A DNA stretch of 64,000 nucleotides from Rhizaria sp. SCN 62-66 (lineage: Eukaryota > Rhizaria, unplaced). Positions 22,201 to 34,801 of this stretch are shown piece by piece (position 1 is the first letter of the stretch; every line of letters starts with the position of its first letter). The stretch is taken from the NCBI GenBank assembly GCA_001724265.1, contig MEDY01000017.1:62001-126000 (forward strand). The letters are read 5' to 3'. Both the position numbers and the translations under genes were made by a program. The notes under the pieces are model-generated. The model saw only the letters and a program-made list of their open reading frames with translations. It searched no databases and was not told where the DNA came from.

Positions 22201-25200
22201 CGCAGTGACGCTGGTGTTTATGCGCGGAGTGAGATCATGCAATAAAAATAGTGCGTTACACCAACGAAGTCCTGCATTTTTCTCAGCAGCACTGGAGTCG
22301 AAAATCGGAATCGACGCGAGCAGGTGCGCAACAGACACGTTAACTTGAGTCAAGACACGTAGCCTATCAACATCACCTTTACGTTGGAGCGCAGATACAC
22401 CAGTCACGGGGTGTAAGTTTGCCGAAACAAGGGCGCTGTCGGGCATCAAAGCAACGCCCGCGACAGGGCTCACAACGCCCAGAGCGGCGAGGCCTGCCAG
22501 CGCAGTCGACGCACCTCGCTGGCGCGCATTAGTTTGCAAGGTTGCGGCGACGGTCGGTGTGAGCGCATCCGCGGCATCTGGTAACGACAATAGCAGGTGA
22601 GCAATTGCGCCCACTGTCATACCGCTGCACAGTGCCGCAGCGTCGCTTTGCGTCTGACCCGGCAAAGCGATGTCGGAGTGCGGTGGCGACAGAGCCACAG
22701 TTGTGTGATGTGGCGTGATTAGTGCAAACAGCGCCAGATCTGATGGTGAAGGGTCGGTCCAGCACAGCTCAGTAGGGGGTTTCGCAGCTGTATCTGTGCT
22801 GACGTGCTCATCACTGCGCACGCGCTCAAGCGCAAACTGTGTGCCAACACCCAGATGTACAAGCAGCGATGCCGCGCCTCCAGCGCGCGCCAACTGTGTG
22901 AAACATGGCAACGATACTGTCAACGCCTCTGCTGCGTGTTTACCTGTCATAGCATTAAGCTGCGCCAATGGAGACAGGAGACGTGGAAGACCTGGCACTG
23001 TTGTACGCGCACACACAGCAGCTTCTGCGGGGTCTTGCGACAAAGATAAAGTCATGCCTGCGCTCGCAACCACGCCTGGCGCGCCCATGCCTGAGACTGT
23101 GGGGGAAAATAACGCTGACCGCGTCACAGCTGCAGCATCTAACACTGTAACGCGCGTCACCGTGCGCGTCCAAAGACGCAACGGCCGACGTACTGAGCCC
23201 AGTGACTGTGATGTTATGGCTGAGAGTGCAAGCGGGGCCACTGCAGAGATGGCCGGCGTAACAGTAAGCACAAGGCGACGTACAAGCCGACGCTCAGACA
23301 AAGATGTGCTGTCGTTGGAAACTCCGGTGGGACTCGTCGAAAGCGATGGCGTCGCAAGTTCAGATACGGGTGACGGCACTGCAGCAGTCGGTGCAGAGCC
23401 AAACGGATGAGCCGCCCACTGCCACCAAGTACGGCCACCAGGGCTCAACACAGACGCAGATGAATTGGTCGCGGAAGACATACTCGCACGAGCAGCCTCG
23501 AGCGCGCAGTCCTCGCAGTCAGGGATGCGGGGCGGTTCACAGAGCTCTGCAGTCACAGTGAGCACTAATGGCATCACGGTTGCGCCATTACTGTCACTCG
23601 CGGTTGTCAACTGTGGCGGTGCCCCAGTAAAACCGCCAGTCGCCGTCGCCCAAACCACAGTCCGCACAAGCACGCCCAGTGGCAGCTCTTCCCCATTGGC
23701 AACTTGTACGCTACTCTCGGGCTTAGAAGTGGTCGTCGTCTCCGCTGCAGTCGGTGCCGCAGCGCACTTTGTGCGCGACTGCGTGCGAGAGAGTGATCGT
23801 GACGTCGATCGCGAATTGGCGCGCGATAAAGAAGGCGCGGGCGTTGTCGGCGTCCCACCAGAAGCAGCTGGTGTTAAAGCGCCATCGCGGAGCACTCGGC
23901 TTTGCGAGCGGCTGATGGCTGGTGTTCCCGGCTTAGATGAAGCAGGTGTGCGCGCAGGTGACAATAACGTGGGGTCAAATAAACTCATCACGCTCTCTGT
24001 GTCACTGTAGTCATCATGTGCGTCGTCGCAACCACTGCTATAATCGCTTCTATAGTCATTACCTTGGTCGCCACCATGCTCATTGTCAACATCGCTTGAC
24101 TCAAAGTCGCCGCGGGCGTCAATGCTATCATAGACACCCATGGGCGCACTGGTGAACATTGACACCTCTGCTCTCGCGATGCTCGAAGGTACGTGTGAGG
24201 CGTGGTGGCGGTGTTTGCTCTTTGGTGCAAGTAATGTCGGATATAGCGCTGTGACAATGGCTGCAGGTAATACCGTCCTGTAAACAGTACCTGTTCCCTC
24301 TGATAGCGACAATGCAACATGTGGTGCAAAGCCAGTCTTTTTCTGTCTCTCTGGTGTCACCAGCAGTGCAGTCTGTGTTCGCGCCAACGAGCCTCCAAGC
24401 CAGTGCATACTATTGCATGTCGTCGTTGCAGCTTCACCGCCGTCATCCACTGTGAGTTTCACTGTGAGTGGTGTTACGTTGCGCAGCACGCGCAATGGTG
24501 TCACTGAAACTGATACAGTTGCACCAACACTCGCAGCATCACCTGCTGTGGTCGCGCTACAAATATGCCGAGGCAAAACTGTAAGTAAAGCAGTGGAAAC
24601 TGCAGTTGATGGTGTAATCGTCAGCGCACCAGCAGGCCCTACAGGTCCTACAAGCCACTGGGACGCGCGGTCAACTGAGCGGCGCAGCTGCTGCGCCAGC
24701 CTCTGCAGCTGATCTGGAGCAGCGGCCGCCAATGCGAGTGCAGTCGCGGCACCACGGGAGCCCGCTGGGTGTGTAGAGTGAGGCAAAATAGGCTCACTGT
24801 CCGTGTCGCCCGTGAATATGTGCGCCACTGCGGCCGTCTCTGCGCAAGGAGCAACGGATAACATCAACGGTATTGTTGGCACTGGAAGTGCAAGGTCCGA
24901 GGACCCATCGCGCGGGGCAGTCGTAAGATCAAACGACAAGTTGAATTTTGTCTCATCTGCAGTTGAAGTTGGCGTAACCCTAAGCGTTGACTCCCACGGC
25001 AGGCTTGCTCCACTTGCCCAGTCAGCCAGTCCACCAGCAAGCGTACTGCTCGCCTCAATGCGTGGAGTTTCTTCCGTATGCGCCGAAGTCACAAGCGCAG
25101 GAGTAGTAAACCGTCGCTGTGCCGAAGTCGTTGTGGTTGCAATCTTTGCCGCAGCCTCGACCTCTGCACAAGCAGTGGCAAGTAGTGGAAGCAGAGGCAC

Positions 25201-28200
25201 AATAGATGAGCGCACAGAGCCAGTAGTCGTAGTTGTAGATGTGAAACGAAGTGCAGACGGGATTGTGATAGTAACTGGTGCCACGCGCACAACAAGGTGG
25301 CCACCAAACGGGGGAGCAAGCGTGGGACCTTGAGAGGGCAAAATTGAGACTGAGACGCGTGCTGGTTCGATGACAGTGTGCGCTGCGCAATGTGTCGTGT
25401 TGGTGCGCAGAGCAGGTACTGAGACTGAAAGTGCAAAGCCAACAGCTGCCAGCTGCAAGGGTCCGTTATCAAGGCCCATTAGGGCAATGCGGGGAGTAAG
25501 TGTGCGGATTAAGTTGGGTGCAACAAACTTAAGTGCTTCTGCATAAATTGCCGGCTGGCCTGACTTGTACAAACGCTGCAGTTCGGTTAAAGCCAAATGT
25601 GAGGAGTTGAGATTTGTTACTGTGCAAAATAAGACCGGAGACTCCGTGCAAATCAAACTGGGTGGTTGAGCTGTAGATGATACACGTGCGGTGCCAGTCT
25701 CATGCTGAGCAACAGTAATAGCCACATCAATCGGCGCCGTCGCCGTGAGAGCATATGATGTACGCAGTGTGTCAACTGCAAAAGCAGCACCAGATGTAGT
25801 GGATGCACCCGTGAGTAGCAGTCCGCGGCATGCTGTTGCAAACAAACTGCATACAGCGTCCTCAGCAGACTTCGTTGTAGCTAATGCCGCAGTGGCTCTA
25901 TCGTAGTCGGTAGCATCTTGCTGTACGCATGATCCCATGTGTGGCAACAACACTGCTGCATCAATCGTTACAATCCATGCACGCGCGCACACAGGTGTTG
26001 ATCCGTCGCGTGAGACAGCATTATCAAGATCACGCCTGTCCGCGTCAGCTGCCTCATTAAGCGCCTCGTCATCATCTGGCAGAAACGAAACTCCCGCGCT
26101 ATGCGTGCTAAATAATGCATTTGCATCAATAGTCATTGAAAACCCCTTTTCAAGTTCACAGGCCCCATCTTCAGCTTCAGTAGAACCAGTGTTTGCGTTC
26201 GTAATAGCTAGCATGGACTCAATGGGTGCATCCGCAAGGGAACACGGAACTGGCAGTGCGGTCACCGTGATTTGCGGCCCGTGGGTGCTAGTGATTGGAA
26301 GCAAGGTTGCAATCATTGCTGCACATGCTTCTGCCTCTTCAACAGCAGCGGCATCAGCCACACTCACAATAGCCGTGGGCATAGTTGTTGTTGAAGCGGG
26401 CGCCAAGCGTGTAAGGCACACAGGGGCAGGAAATCGCATGAGCGCCGTATACCGCACACGAGGATGCATAGCAGCAGCCGCAATGATTGGTGAGGTGGCG
26501 CCATCGTCAGCAAGAGGTGTAGGATGAACGGCAATCGTAGACTCTGTCGTCGCAAGCGACAGGAGTGGCGCAACGAGAGTGTCCTGGAATGAGCTTGGCG
26601 CTACGCTGGGAGATGTTTGTGCTGGGACATTCGGCTTGGGCTATGTGAACGATCGACTTGTGCGTGGAGCAACTGTACCGAAAAATGCAATTGCCGGAAC
26701 GATTTGCGCCGCAGCTAGTGGAACGGATGTGATAAGACCAGTAATAGCGCCAAACAGTCGTGAAGGAATCGAGAGCGAAATGCGAGACCTGAGTCCAGAT
26801 GCTGCTGACGCGGGACAGAGAGTCAACCGCAACGAGTGTGAGCTGTCGACGCATGCGCTGTTGTCCGACATAATGCGAGCGGAGCGCAATGAACGCAGAG
26901 CAACGGTGACGGGTGACAATAAAGGAGTGATGCGAGGTTGCTGCGCCGCGACGTCAGGTGCATCAATCAGTGCGATAGTGAGCACTGGGCCCTCTGTCAA
27001 AGCGCTTGGTCCCGAGCCAGTTACAGACAGATTCATCGTGTCTTCCCATATTAGTCCGAACAGTCCACGCACTTCGGGTTCAGCTGAAGGTGATGATTGT
27101 TCTGACTGAGGATGAGATGGAGGATGAGAAGATGGAGACACACTCGCAGACGGTGCATCAGCAGTTCTCACGGCATCGGTTGGGCGGCTGCGCCAGGGTG
27201 AGCGTGCAGTGTCAAACCGTACAGTTCCAGCGCCAACAGTCAGCTGCATAACAGAGCCTGGCAACCGTGCACGCCGTTGCGGATCCGACAATACGTTTGC
27301 GATTGGCAGCGGGCCAAGCGCAACGCTTAGACCACCAAAGACAACGCGTGCTTTAACCTCTTGATCGAGCAGCTGCTGCAATACAGCTGCAGCAGGAGCT
27401 GAGGCGGTACTTGGTGACGCTGGTGAGCTCGTCGAGAGCACAGGGGTCTCACCCCACAATGCCGCTGCAGCAGCAGTCAACGCCGTAAGCGCGTTTGCTA
27501 CAGTGGGCGCAACCGCGGCAAGCGTGGAGGTTGCTGCGAAGATATCAGCTGTGGCAGCCACCGCACCAAGGCGCGCGCCCACATCGAGGTGTGCCAGCAG
27601 GGGCGACACAGACGTTGCTGCTCTAGATGGGAGGCGTGCCACAGGTTGAAAACGGCACAATGCGCGAAACACGGTGGGTGGAGATGGTGGTGATGCCGCA
27701 GCGTCGGTCAGTGCTGGCACTTGAATCGGCTTCCAAGTGAGTGAAAACAAGGCACGCGAGCTGCTTGCAGGTGCGCATCGTGTGCTGCTATAAGTAACCG
27801 CGGCATTGGAGCTCTTCGTTGGTAAAGACTTCTCTTCGTTTTTAGTCTGAGGTTCTGCGTGTGTCTCTGCCGGAACGCGTGCAGCCTTCGTGGTTTGAGA
27901 TATAGGAGAGACTGTTGACAGAGTTGCAGCAAGCGGCAGAGACTCAATAACAGCAGTAAATGCGCTGCTGTACACAGGTACCTGGCGAGAAAAGTTCAAT
28001 CGGCCACCTTGCCACCGCAGGCGCGCCTCGACAACGGGAGATGTTTTGAGATAAAGTGCTGCATCAAGACCGAGACACGTGATCGTCAGAGCCGAAACGC
28101 CATCCAGCGCGTGGTGAGCGCCGGTCTGCTGAGGCAGCATTGGCGACGCATCTTCATGTGTTGCTGTTGTTGAAATACACGCCGTGTTGCCCTTCGATAG

Positions 28201-31200
28201 CATCGAGCGGACCATGTTGGCAGCCCCTGTTGATACAGCAGCAATTGCATGTTGAATCATCAGCATCACAGCAAGCCCCGACGATAGCAAGAATAGCGCG
28301 TTCGCAGGGAGCACGTCAGCGCTGACTTTCACACCAGCCGCGTCTACTGCAGCGCCAAGTGACAGAGTCTCAACTGTGGCAGCAACGGCAACCGCAACAG
28401 GTGCCGGGCCAGAAGCAGTCAGTGCAGGTGCGGGCGTAAGAGTAAATTTGACGCCGGGCAGCACCAGTCGCACGTTATCACCACTCAGTCCTGTAGATGC
28501 GGTACTCAATGTCAGGGTTGGCGGCAAAAGTGTAAGAGCCAGATGACTGTGAGCGCAGCCAACACCTGCAGCGCCTGAACCACCGGCCGCCATTGCAACA
28601 GCGGCCGCAGCCGCTGACACAGCTGCCGCGTGCGCTTGGCGCCGTTGCTGTTCTAGCTACAACTGCAGCTGGTGCTGCTCGGGGCTCTGTGAGAGCGTGA
28701 GTGAGCGCGGAAAAACTGGCGGCGGTCCATGAAGCAACGCCGCGTTATGCTGAAAGAAGGCAACATGGCGCAGCACCGCACCGACAGGAGGTACTGCACC
28801 TGCTGCAGCGGTGGCCTCAGGTGCTGTAGGTGGCGGGCGCGGGAAAGGAAGCGTCTGCAACGCGCGAGACAGCATTGGTGCGAGTGATGTGATGCATGCA
28901 GATGAAGCAGCTGATGCGGCTACAATCACGGCCGCTGGAACCGGCCCCTGGGGTGTCTGGATGTGATGTGTGGCTGGTGATGGCAAAAGCAACGGCAAAG
29001 AGACCACATGCGCGCCGGGAATAGATAGAGCGGCTGCGTGTGCGCCTGTGCCGGCAGAAATAGGCGCAAGCCCAACGTTGATGCTCGAAGGCGCTAGTAC
29101 CCAGAAGGCATCGCTTGCGGCCATATCGACCAAAGGAGGAACAGTGGTGTGAGTGGGCGCTGATGTTGAAGCTGTGGAAACGTTTTGCGGAGGGATCAGC
29201 GCAGGAGGTAATAGCGGCAGCGATGCTGCAACGGCGAATAGTGATGCAATCAAGGGTGCAAACTCCATCGGTGATACGTGCATGCTAATGCCCGCAACAG
29301 CGCCCAGAGTAACTAAGCGTGGCAATGCAACCACAGTGCCGCGCAATCGCGGAGCTGCCGAGAAAGACGAGACTGCGGTCATACCTCCCCAGTCAAGAAC
29401 GCGTGGAAACGCCATGCGTCGTGCAGTCACAGACATAAGCGTGTCAGCATACGATGTTGGCTCGCGTGACGTGGGTGATACGACAAACGGTGGCACGGTC
29501 GTTGTTAGCGCAACCCAGCCTGCAGACAGTGGTCCAACAGAGAGGGCCGTCACGTTGTGTGACGCGGAGCTGTCCAATGCGCTCGCCATTGCAAGGCTCG
29601 AGGGCTGGGGAAACTGACGCAAAGACACGAAAGATAGCCGTAGCAGCAGCGCACGCGTCGACACGGTAGTAGATGTGGCAGCCATCTTGGTGCTTGAGTT
29701 AGCGGGCTCCGCAGCACGTGGCATCCTAACCGCAAGAGTAAGCTCTGACACGGTGATGGCAATGGGAGTTGCAACAGACACCAGCGCGTCGGTCATCGCA
29801 GCGGGTGCTGGTGCAAACGGGGATGTAAACGGACTCGGTGTTGCAGGAGCGACAGCCGCCGCAGTAGTTGTAGCAGCTGCGCCCGCATCAACTGGCGTCG
29901 GGCGAGCAGCCTTGGCAGTAGCAGCGGAGCTCGCAAACGCCGTAAACGCCGGTGTGCTCAAAGTCGCTGCGATGCTGCGCAGCGCGCGTAGCAGCACAGG
30001 TTCCTCGCCGTCGGAGGCTCCGCATGGCCCAGCAAGGTCGAGAAACACTCGACCGGTACCAACGGTGACCGTAGTACTCACAGTCGCACCCTGCGCAACG
30101 CCTGACCCGGCCCCCACCCCCGCCGCCGCGGCAGCGGTGGCGGAGGCGGCGGCGGCGGGGCTTGTAGCGCCAGCTGCTGCTGCAGCTGCATAGGGCGCTG
30201 AAGCCGTGCGTGAAATCCGAAGCGCGCATGCGTGTGGCAGCGGATAAATCACCGCTGCGCCCGTCGCGGGGTGCGGTGGCGCAAGCGGCGGGGTCAGTGC
30301 GGCCCAGAGATCTTCGAGCGCGACACGCACGCGGCGTGAACCGAGGCGAGTCGCGACAGAGTGACACGCGAAGAGCGACAGCGGCAAAGTCGCGGGAAGT
30401 GGTGTCATAGCACCAGCAGCCAAAGGCAGCGCGGGCGAAGCATCGAGTGGTAAAAGTGGTTGCACAATGTGCTCAGGTCCCCACACTGCAACTACAGTAG
30501 TAGACAGCGTGTTGTCAAGACTATCCCTCTCCAATGCAACCACGTCAATCGAAGCGCGAGCGTGTTGCTAATGCGTTAGCAATGCGAGGGCACCGAATGA
30601 TAGCGTGAACAGCGGACCAGGGTGTGCCAACGCGCGCAGTGGCGTGCGAGACGAACGCGGGTCGGCGCGGTGCGTACATAGCGGTAATAACACCGCACGT
30701 GAACGCGCGTGTGCGGGAGCACCTCGCGCGCGACGGCCACCAAGAGGGGGCAGACCGCCGCACGCGCCGTTGTCGCCGTCGTTGTTGTCGTCGTCTTCGT
30801 CCTCGTCATCGTAGTCCTCGTCGTCCTCGTCATCAACAGCAGCGTTGCTTGAGGCGCCGGGACGGCATGTGTCATACGGCATCAGGAGCGGCAGCGGGAC
30901 GCGTGGCAAGCGCAGCGGCAGAGGCAACAGTACCCCGCCGTCGCCCGCAATCGCGGCGTCGTGCCAGGGCTGGTGCGTAAGCGTTGTGCCCGCGGGGACC
31001 ACATCGAGCACATTAGCCACCGCTGCTGCACCGCTCGCGTATACACTGCGCGCGCGTTGCCGCCCAGCACTCGTCGCAGCGGCGTCGCCACCGTCGTCGT
31101 CGAGGAGTCCGCTGACGGAAAGCATAGCGTCGTTCAGAGAAGCGGCCGCAGCCGTCGCTGCAGCTGCTGTTTCCGCAGCATCCGCAGGAACCAACGCTGC

Positions 31201-34200
31201 CGCAACAGGACACGGCAGTGGTGCAGTCAGTGCTAAAGATATCAAAGACAGTCGCAGAGTCAACATCGGAGTCGCGTGTTGTGCGGAAAGTACACGCGGC
31301 TTTTGTGTGTGATTGGTGCGTGAACTAAGTGCTACGCATGCAGGCAGTGAAATAAGCTCCCACAGAAACGCCGCCAACGACGGCGACACAGAAGCAATCG
31401 CGCGAGTAACCGCACTCATCGGGCCGTCGTCGCTCGCTTTCACCGAGGCAGGTGCAGTCGACAAAGAGCTCGCCTGCTCATGCATACTCGCGCGAGTGCG
31501 GCTCTCAGAACCAGTACTGCCCGCAGAGTTGCGGCGCGCAGCAACAGCAGCAGCGTAAGCGGCGGCAAAAGGCAACGGCGCGCGGCGCACAGTCACATGT
31601 ACTGCAACAGGCACGCGGGCTGCCGTTGAATTCTTTGCTTCAGCGGCTGTGGTAGGAGCAGGCATGTCACGGCACCAAACAACGGCAGCACCGGGAGCGT
31701 TTGCACTCACAGTCACGATATGGACAGGAGCAAATGGCAGGACGCGCCGCGCAAGCTCCGCGCGCTGAGCGCTTACGTCGCGCTCTAAGGCTGCGTAGGC
31801 TGCGTTGTTGCCGCGCGCGCCACGCGGCGCGGCTGCGCGCGGCGGGGACTGTGGCTCATCCTCAGACAGGCTCATCAGCGTGAGCGCGCTGATCGAAGAC
31901 GTGATGCCGCTGAGAAACCCCGACGCGGCGCCAGGTCGCTGCCGCACGGGCGGGGTCGCCAACACAGAGCGCGGCACGGCAGGGCCTGAGCCCGCGCCGC
32001 TGTCAGGCGCAAACGAGCAGGCTGACGCAACTGCGGCCGCGGCCAGCATAGCCGCTTCGGAGTCCAAATCAGTTAGCACGTCGGGTCGCTGTGGCAATGT
32101 GGAAGGTGCGGGAGCGAATGGTACGCTGTTGCTATCAGGCAATGGAGATGCGACAGACGAAGGTCCAGCTGCAAGAGAAGACAGCAGCTCAATCAGGTGT
32201 GACTCGGTGAACGCACGTAACTGCTGCGGGCGCAGCGCCACTGCAAGTGTGGTTTCAGCCGCAAGCGCAATCGCCACGGCAGGTCCTGCGGGCGCTGACG
32301 GTAGCTGTGATGTGTCCCTGTCAAGCTCAAACCCCAACCAAGGATGCACTGCGGTGCCACACGCCGCTGCCGCCACACCGGGGTCGTTATCAATGCTTCC
32401 GCTGTCAGCGCTTCTAGGCGTTCCAGATTGCGTTGGGGAGAGACATGCGGCGGCCCAGGAAGCAACGCAGGCTAAATGCGCAGTTACACGGATGCGCACG
32501 TTGAACGGGCTTAACACACAGTCCGTCCCATAAAACCCACGCATTGCAGGCCTCGAAACTGGCGCCTTCTTAGCAGTTGTGCTCGACGATGTGGTTGCAC
32601 GCGATGCGGCGTTAGTTGCGCGTTGCGTGCGTGCTTTCCGCGGTGGACATGTCGAGATGTAAATCGCTAGCCCACGGACGCGAATCTCGCGGTGCACACG
32701 CAGCCAGGGGCCCGCAGGCACTGCAAACGCCTCGGTCCACTCGGGTGCATCCGCAAACACGCCACGCTGCGCAGCGCTGACGGGGCCACGTGGCGGTTGG
32801 GTGGAGTGCGCTGCCGACTGAGGGGCAGCACTCTGAGGAGGTGCAAGAGGAGCAGAACGCGATGATGCCGAAGAATGGTTTGGCGCTGAAGCTGAAGCAA
32901 ATGCTGTGGTCTGCAGCCCAGGTCCCGGCAGCAGTGGTGGAGGAGGCAGCGGGCCGTGCTGTCGGCCAGCGTCAGCGCTGTTCACATTCGAGTTTGAGTC
33001 AGCAGGTAGCATAGTGAGTGGGTCGTCCAGTTCAGAAGGCAACTCACCACGTATCGCACTCAGAAACGAGCCAAAATACGATGCCACCTGCGCAGCAGAC
33101 TGCGCGGCGCTGGTTGCAAGACCGGGGCCAGTGGCGGCGCGCCGGACCGTGGGTTGGGGCGGCGCCGCGGCAATTGCTGCAGTCGCCGTGGCGCTAATTG
33201 CAGCGGTTGTGGCGGTATCTGGGTCAATCAGAGCAGACAGGCTCTCTGCGTTTGTGGTAGTGCGGGATAGGGTGTTTAAGCCGGTGGCAGTAGCCGTAAA
33301 GCCAGTATTGCCTACACCCACGGGATGAGTGTGAGTGGAAGAGCCGGGAACAAAGCCAGTATTCTGTACTGAACCGGTTCCTGGTGTGCCTGGTTCACAG
33401 TCGCCGTCGGTGTCAGTCTCCTGCTCAGAGTCGCAGTCGGAAAGGCCCTCGTGCGGTGTCGTCACTACAGAGTCGATGTCGCCATCGTCGTTGGCAATTA
33501 CAGCGGATTTAGTCGCGCTAACGCCAGCGGGTGGCGACTGCGACTGCGTCACAGGTGCAGGCTGGGTGGCAGACGCAGAGGCGCCAGCGGCAGCTGTCGC
33601 GGGGGCAAAAGTAGCACCAACAGGAGCGGCAGTGGGCGGCGTAACAATAGCACGCGGGCGCGCAAGAGAGAACAAACGCTCACGCGTGGACTTACCGGAG
33701 GTTGCAGTCGACGCGGCGGTCTTGCTTCCATCATGAGAGACAGCAGAGTCTGTAGACACAGCGCTAGGAACAGTCTGCGTTGCAGCGGCACCAGTGCGGG
33801 CGCCCTTCGTGGGTCCAGTAGAGGGGAATGTGCGTAACTGCGCAAGCTCGAGAGTGGCTTCAAGTCCGGTCGCTGGCTCAACGTAGCGGAGCCGCACGTT
33901 GGTTAGGCGAGCAACGACGTTTGCCGCAATGTCGCGCGCCGCGTGCTAGAGCATCGCGCTCGCCGCCGCTGCGGTTGTCACGTGCGCCGCGCCACCGCCA
34001 ATGTCCGGCGCGGGCGACGCTGGCGTTGGCAGGGGAGTGGGGGGCAGCACGGGCGGCGAGAGTGGTGAGGCAGCGGTGGCAGATGCGGCAGAGCCGTTGG
34101 GCGGGGTGGCAAGCTAGAGCGTGATCTCAAGCCCGTCGACGTGCACAACGGTTGACGATGAGAAAAGACGTGACCATGGTACGTCGACGTTCAACGCCTT

Positions 34201-34482
34201 GATCGAGGCGTTTGTGATGCGGAGCCCAGGGGGCAACGGGAGGACATCGGCGAGAGCTGCAAAGCGTGCGACACAGGTGACAAACAGTGAGATGAGCAAA
34301 GATATTGAAGGGTACGTAGAGACAGTTGAGATAAATTCAAAGAACTGGGGCGTACCTTCTGTTTTTACGCGAAGATTCTCAAGGGAGATCTTGCCTGACC
34401 AAAGGGAGAGCTTGGTATCGACGTCGTAAAAGTACTTGTGTGTGTACTTTTGCCAGAGCCCCGAGAGGAAACCCTGCAACAT
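19273..34482 (-). CDS. VPS13: VPS13-family bridge-like lipid transfer protein, read through five in-frame TAG codons
   Basis: About 5,036 residues in two exons, 34356-34482 and 19273-34256, ending in TGA. The family forms long hydrophobic-groove proteins that move bulk lipid at membrane contact sites. Exon 1 plus the first part of exon 2 give a chorein_N domain: SLWSGKISLENLRVKTEA, then DVPWSRLF and VHVDGLEI. This is followed by RLTNVRLRY, equivalent to the conserved N-[VI]-H-I-R-Y segment of VPS13. The remaining 4,800 residues are Ala/Thr/Ser/Val-rich alternating hydrophobic sequence, as expected for a beta-groove. Five TAG codons (26641, 28657, 30568, 33946, 34114) interrupt an otherwise open frame with no TAA, TGA or frameshift. 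VPS13 proteins are usually 3,100-4,300 residues. ATG2 is the main alternative identity. Confidence 0.75.
26641..26643 (-). other. In-frame TAG codon 5 in VPS13-family gene
   Basis: Joins PRTSRSFT to PKPNVPAQTSPS in the same frame. The only nearby GTAC donor would give a 38-base intron and shift the frame, so splicing does not remove it. Confidence 0.7.
28657..28659 (-). other. In-frame TAG codon 4 in VPS13-family gene
   Basis: Sits in a low-complexity alternation: codons CAG CTG CAG TTG TAG CTA GAA CAG CAA, giving QLQL-x-LEQQ. The alternation and a single C-to-T step from CAG favour Gln here. A 138-base in-frame GTAC...TAG intron is a possible alternative for this one site. Confidence 0.6.
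30568..30570 (-). other. In-frame TAG codon 3 in VPS13-family gene
   Basis: Joins FGALALLTH to QHARASIDVVALERD in the same frame. Upstream there is a GTACGC and a CTAAC, so an intron ending at this TAG was considered, but the 110-base excision would shift the frame of the following 600 codons. Confidence 0.7.
33946..33948 (-). other. In-frame TAG codon 2 in VPS13-family gene
   Basis: It lies just before HAARDIAANVVARLTNVRLRY, which aligns with the VPS13 stretch ending NIHIRYED. No ATG occurs between this codon and the conserved segment, so the segment must be entered by reading through the TAG. Family members have a polar residue (often Glu) near this position, more compatible with Gln. Confidence 0.75.
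34114..34116 (-). other. In-frame TAG codon 1 in VPS13-family gene
   Basis: It follows VHVDGLEITL at the end of the chorein_N domain, where VPS13 proteins have a hydrophobic strand (IYLLIVP type). The frame continues unchanged into LATPPNG and on to the conserved RLTNVRLRY segment. The hydrophobic context is compatible with Leu. Confidence 0.75.
34257..34355 (-). other. Spliceosomal intron in the VPS13-family gene (99 bp)
   Basis: On the minus strand the boundaries are AGAAG|GTACGC and CTTTGCAG|CTCTC. Removing it joins LRVKTE to ALADVLPLPPGL, restoring the chorein_N domain consensus. It is phase 1. The length is a multiple of three and there is no stop in frame, so retention would simply add 33 mostly hydrophobic residues. 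Confidence 0.85.
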
Positions 34483-34801
34483 CTGTACCGAACGACCCTT
34501 GAGCTTGACAGAACTGCTAAAAAGTGGAAATAAGTGTCGCTATTGTAAGTTTTGCGGGAGGTGTGTGGAATCTAATTTGACGGATGCTGGAGCGAACGCA
34601 AAAGGTCTTCAATCAGCTGACCACGAACGGCTCTTTGGGCTCCCTCACTCGTCGCACGCTGACTGAGCATCGAACAAAATCATGTCTCGCCACTTGAAAC
34701 CAATAATAAAAGGAACAGTTCTGTATTTTTTTAGTTGTTTCGTACGTTATTGTATAATAAATTCAAATAATGATCTTCCAGACACCCTCAATCGAGTTCG
34801 C
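34483..34801. promoter_or_regulatory. Intergenic region upstream of the VPS13-family gene
   Basis: 319 AT-rich bases between the VPS13-family start and the 3' end of the HECT gene, both minus strand. It must hold the VPS13-family promoter and 5' UTR and downstream elements are absent from view. The bases just before the ATG read GGTACAG, so a 5' UTR intron acceptor at the start codon is possible. Confidence 0.35.

Noticed and set aside
26641-26680. A 38-bp GTACAG...CATAG intron ending at TAG codon 5
   Set aside because: Far shorter than the observed introns (88-214 bp) and not a multiple of three, so it would shift the frame.
28657-28794. A 138-bp GTACCT...TTGTAG intron that would remove TAG codon 4 in frame
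   Set aside because: It is frame-compatible, so it remains the best alternative for this one site. However, the segment is GC-rich like coding sequence, has several earlier AG acceptors, and the same explanation fails for the other five TAGs.
30568-30677. A 110-bp GTACGC...CTAACGCATTAG intron ending at TAG codon 3
   Set aside because: Donor, branch-like CTAAC and a lack of intervening AG look good, but removal shifts the frame and would destroy the following 600-codon open frame.
19273-34482. VPS13-family gene as a pseudogene
   Set aside because: Five interruptions, all TAG, with no TAA, TGA or frameshift over 15 kb, and conserved motifs retained. This is not how random decay looks.
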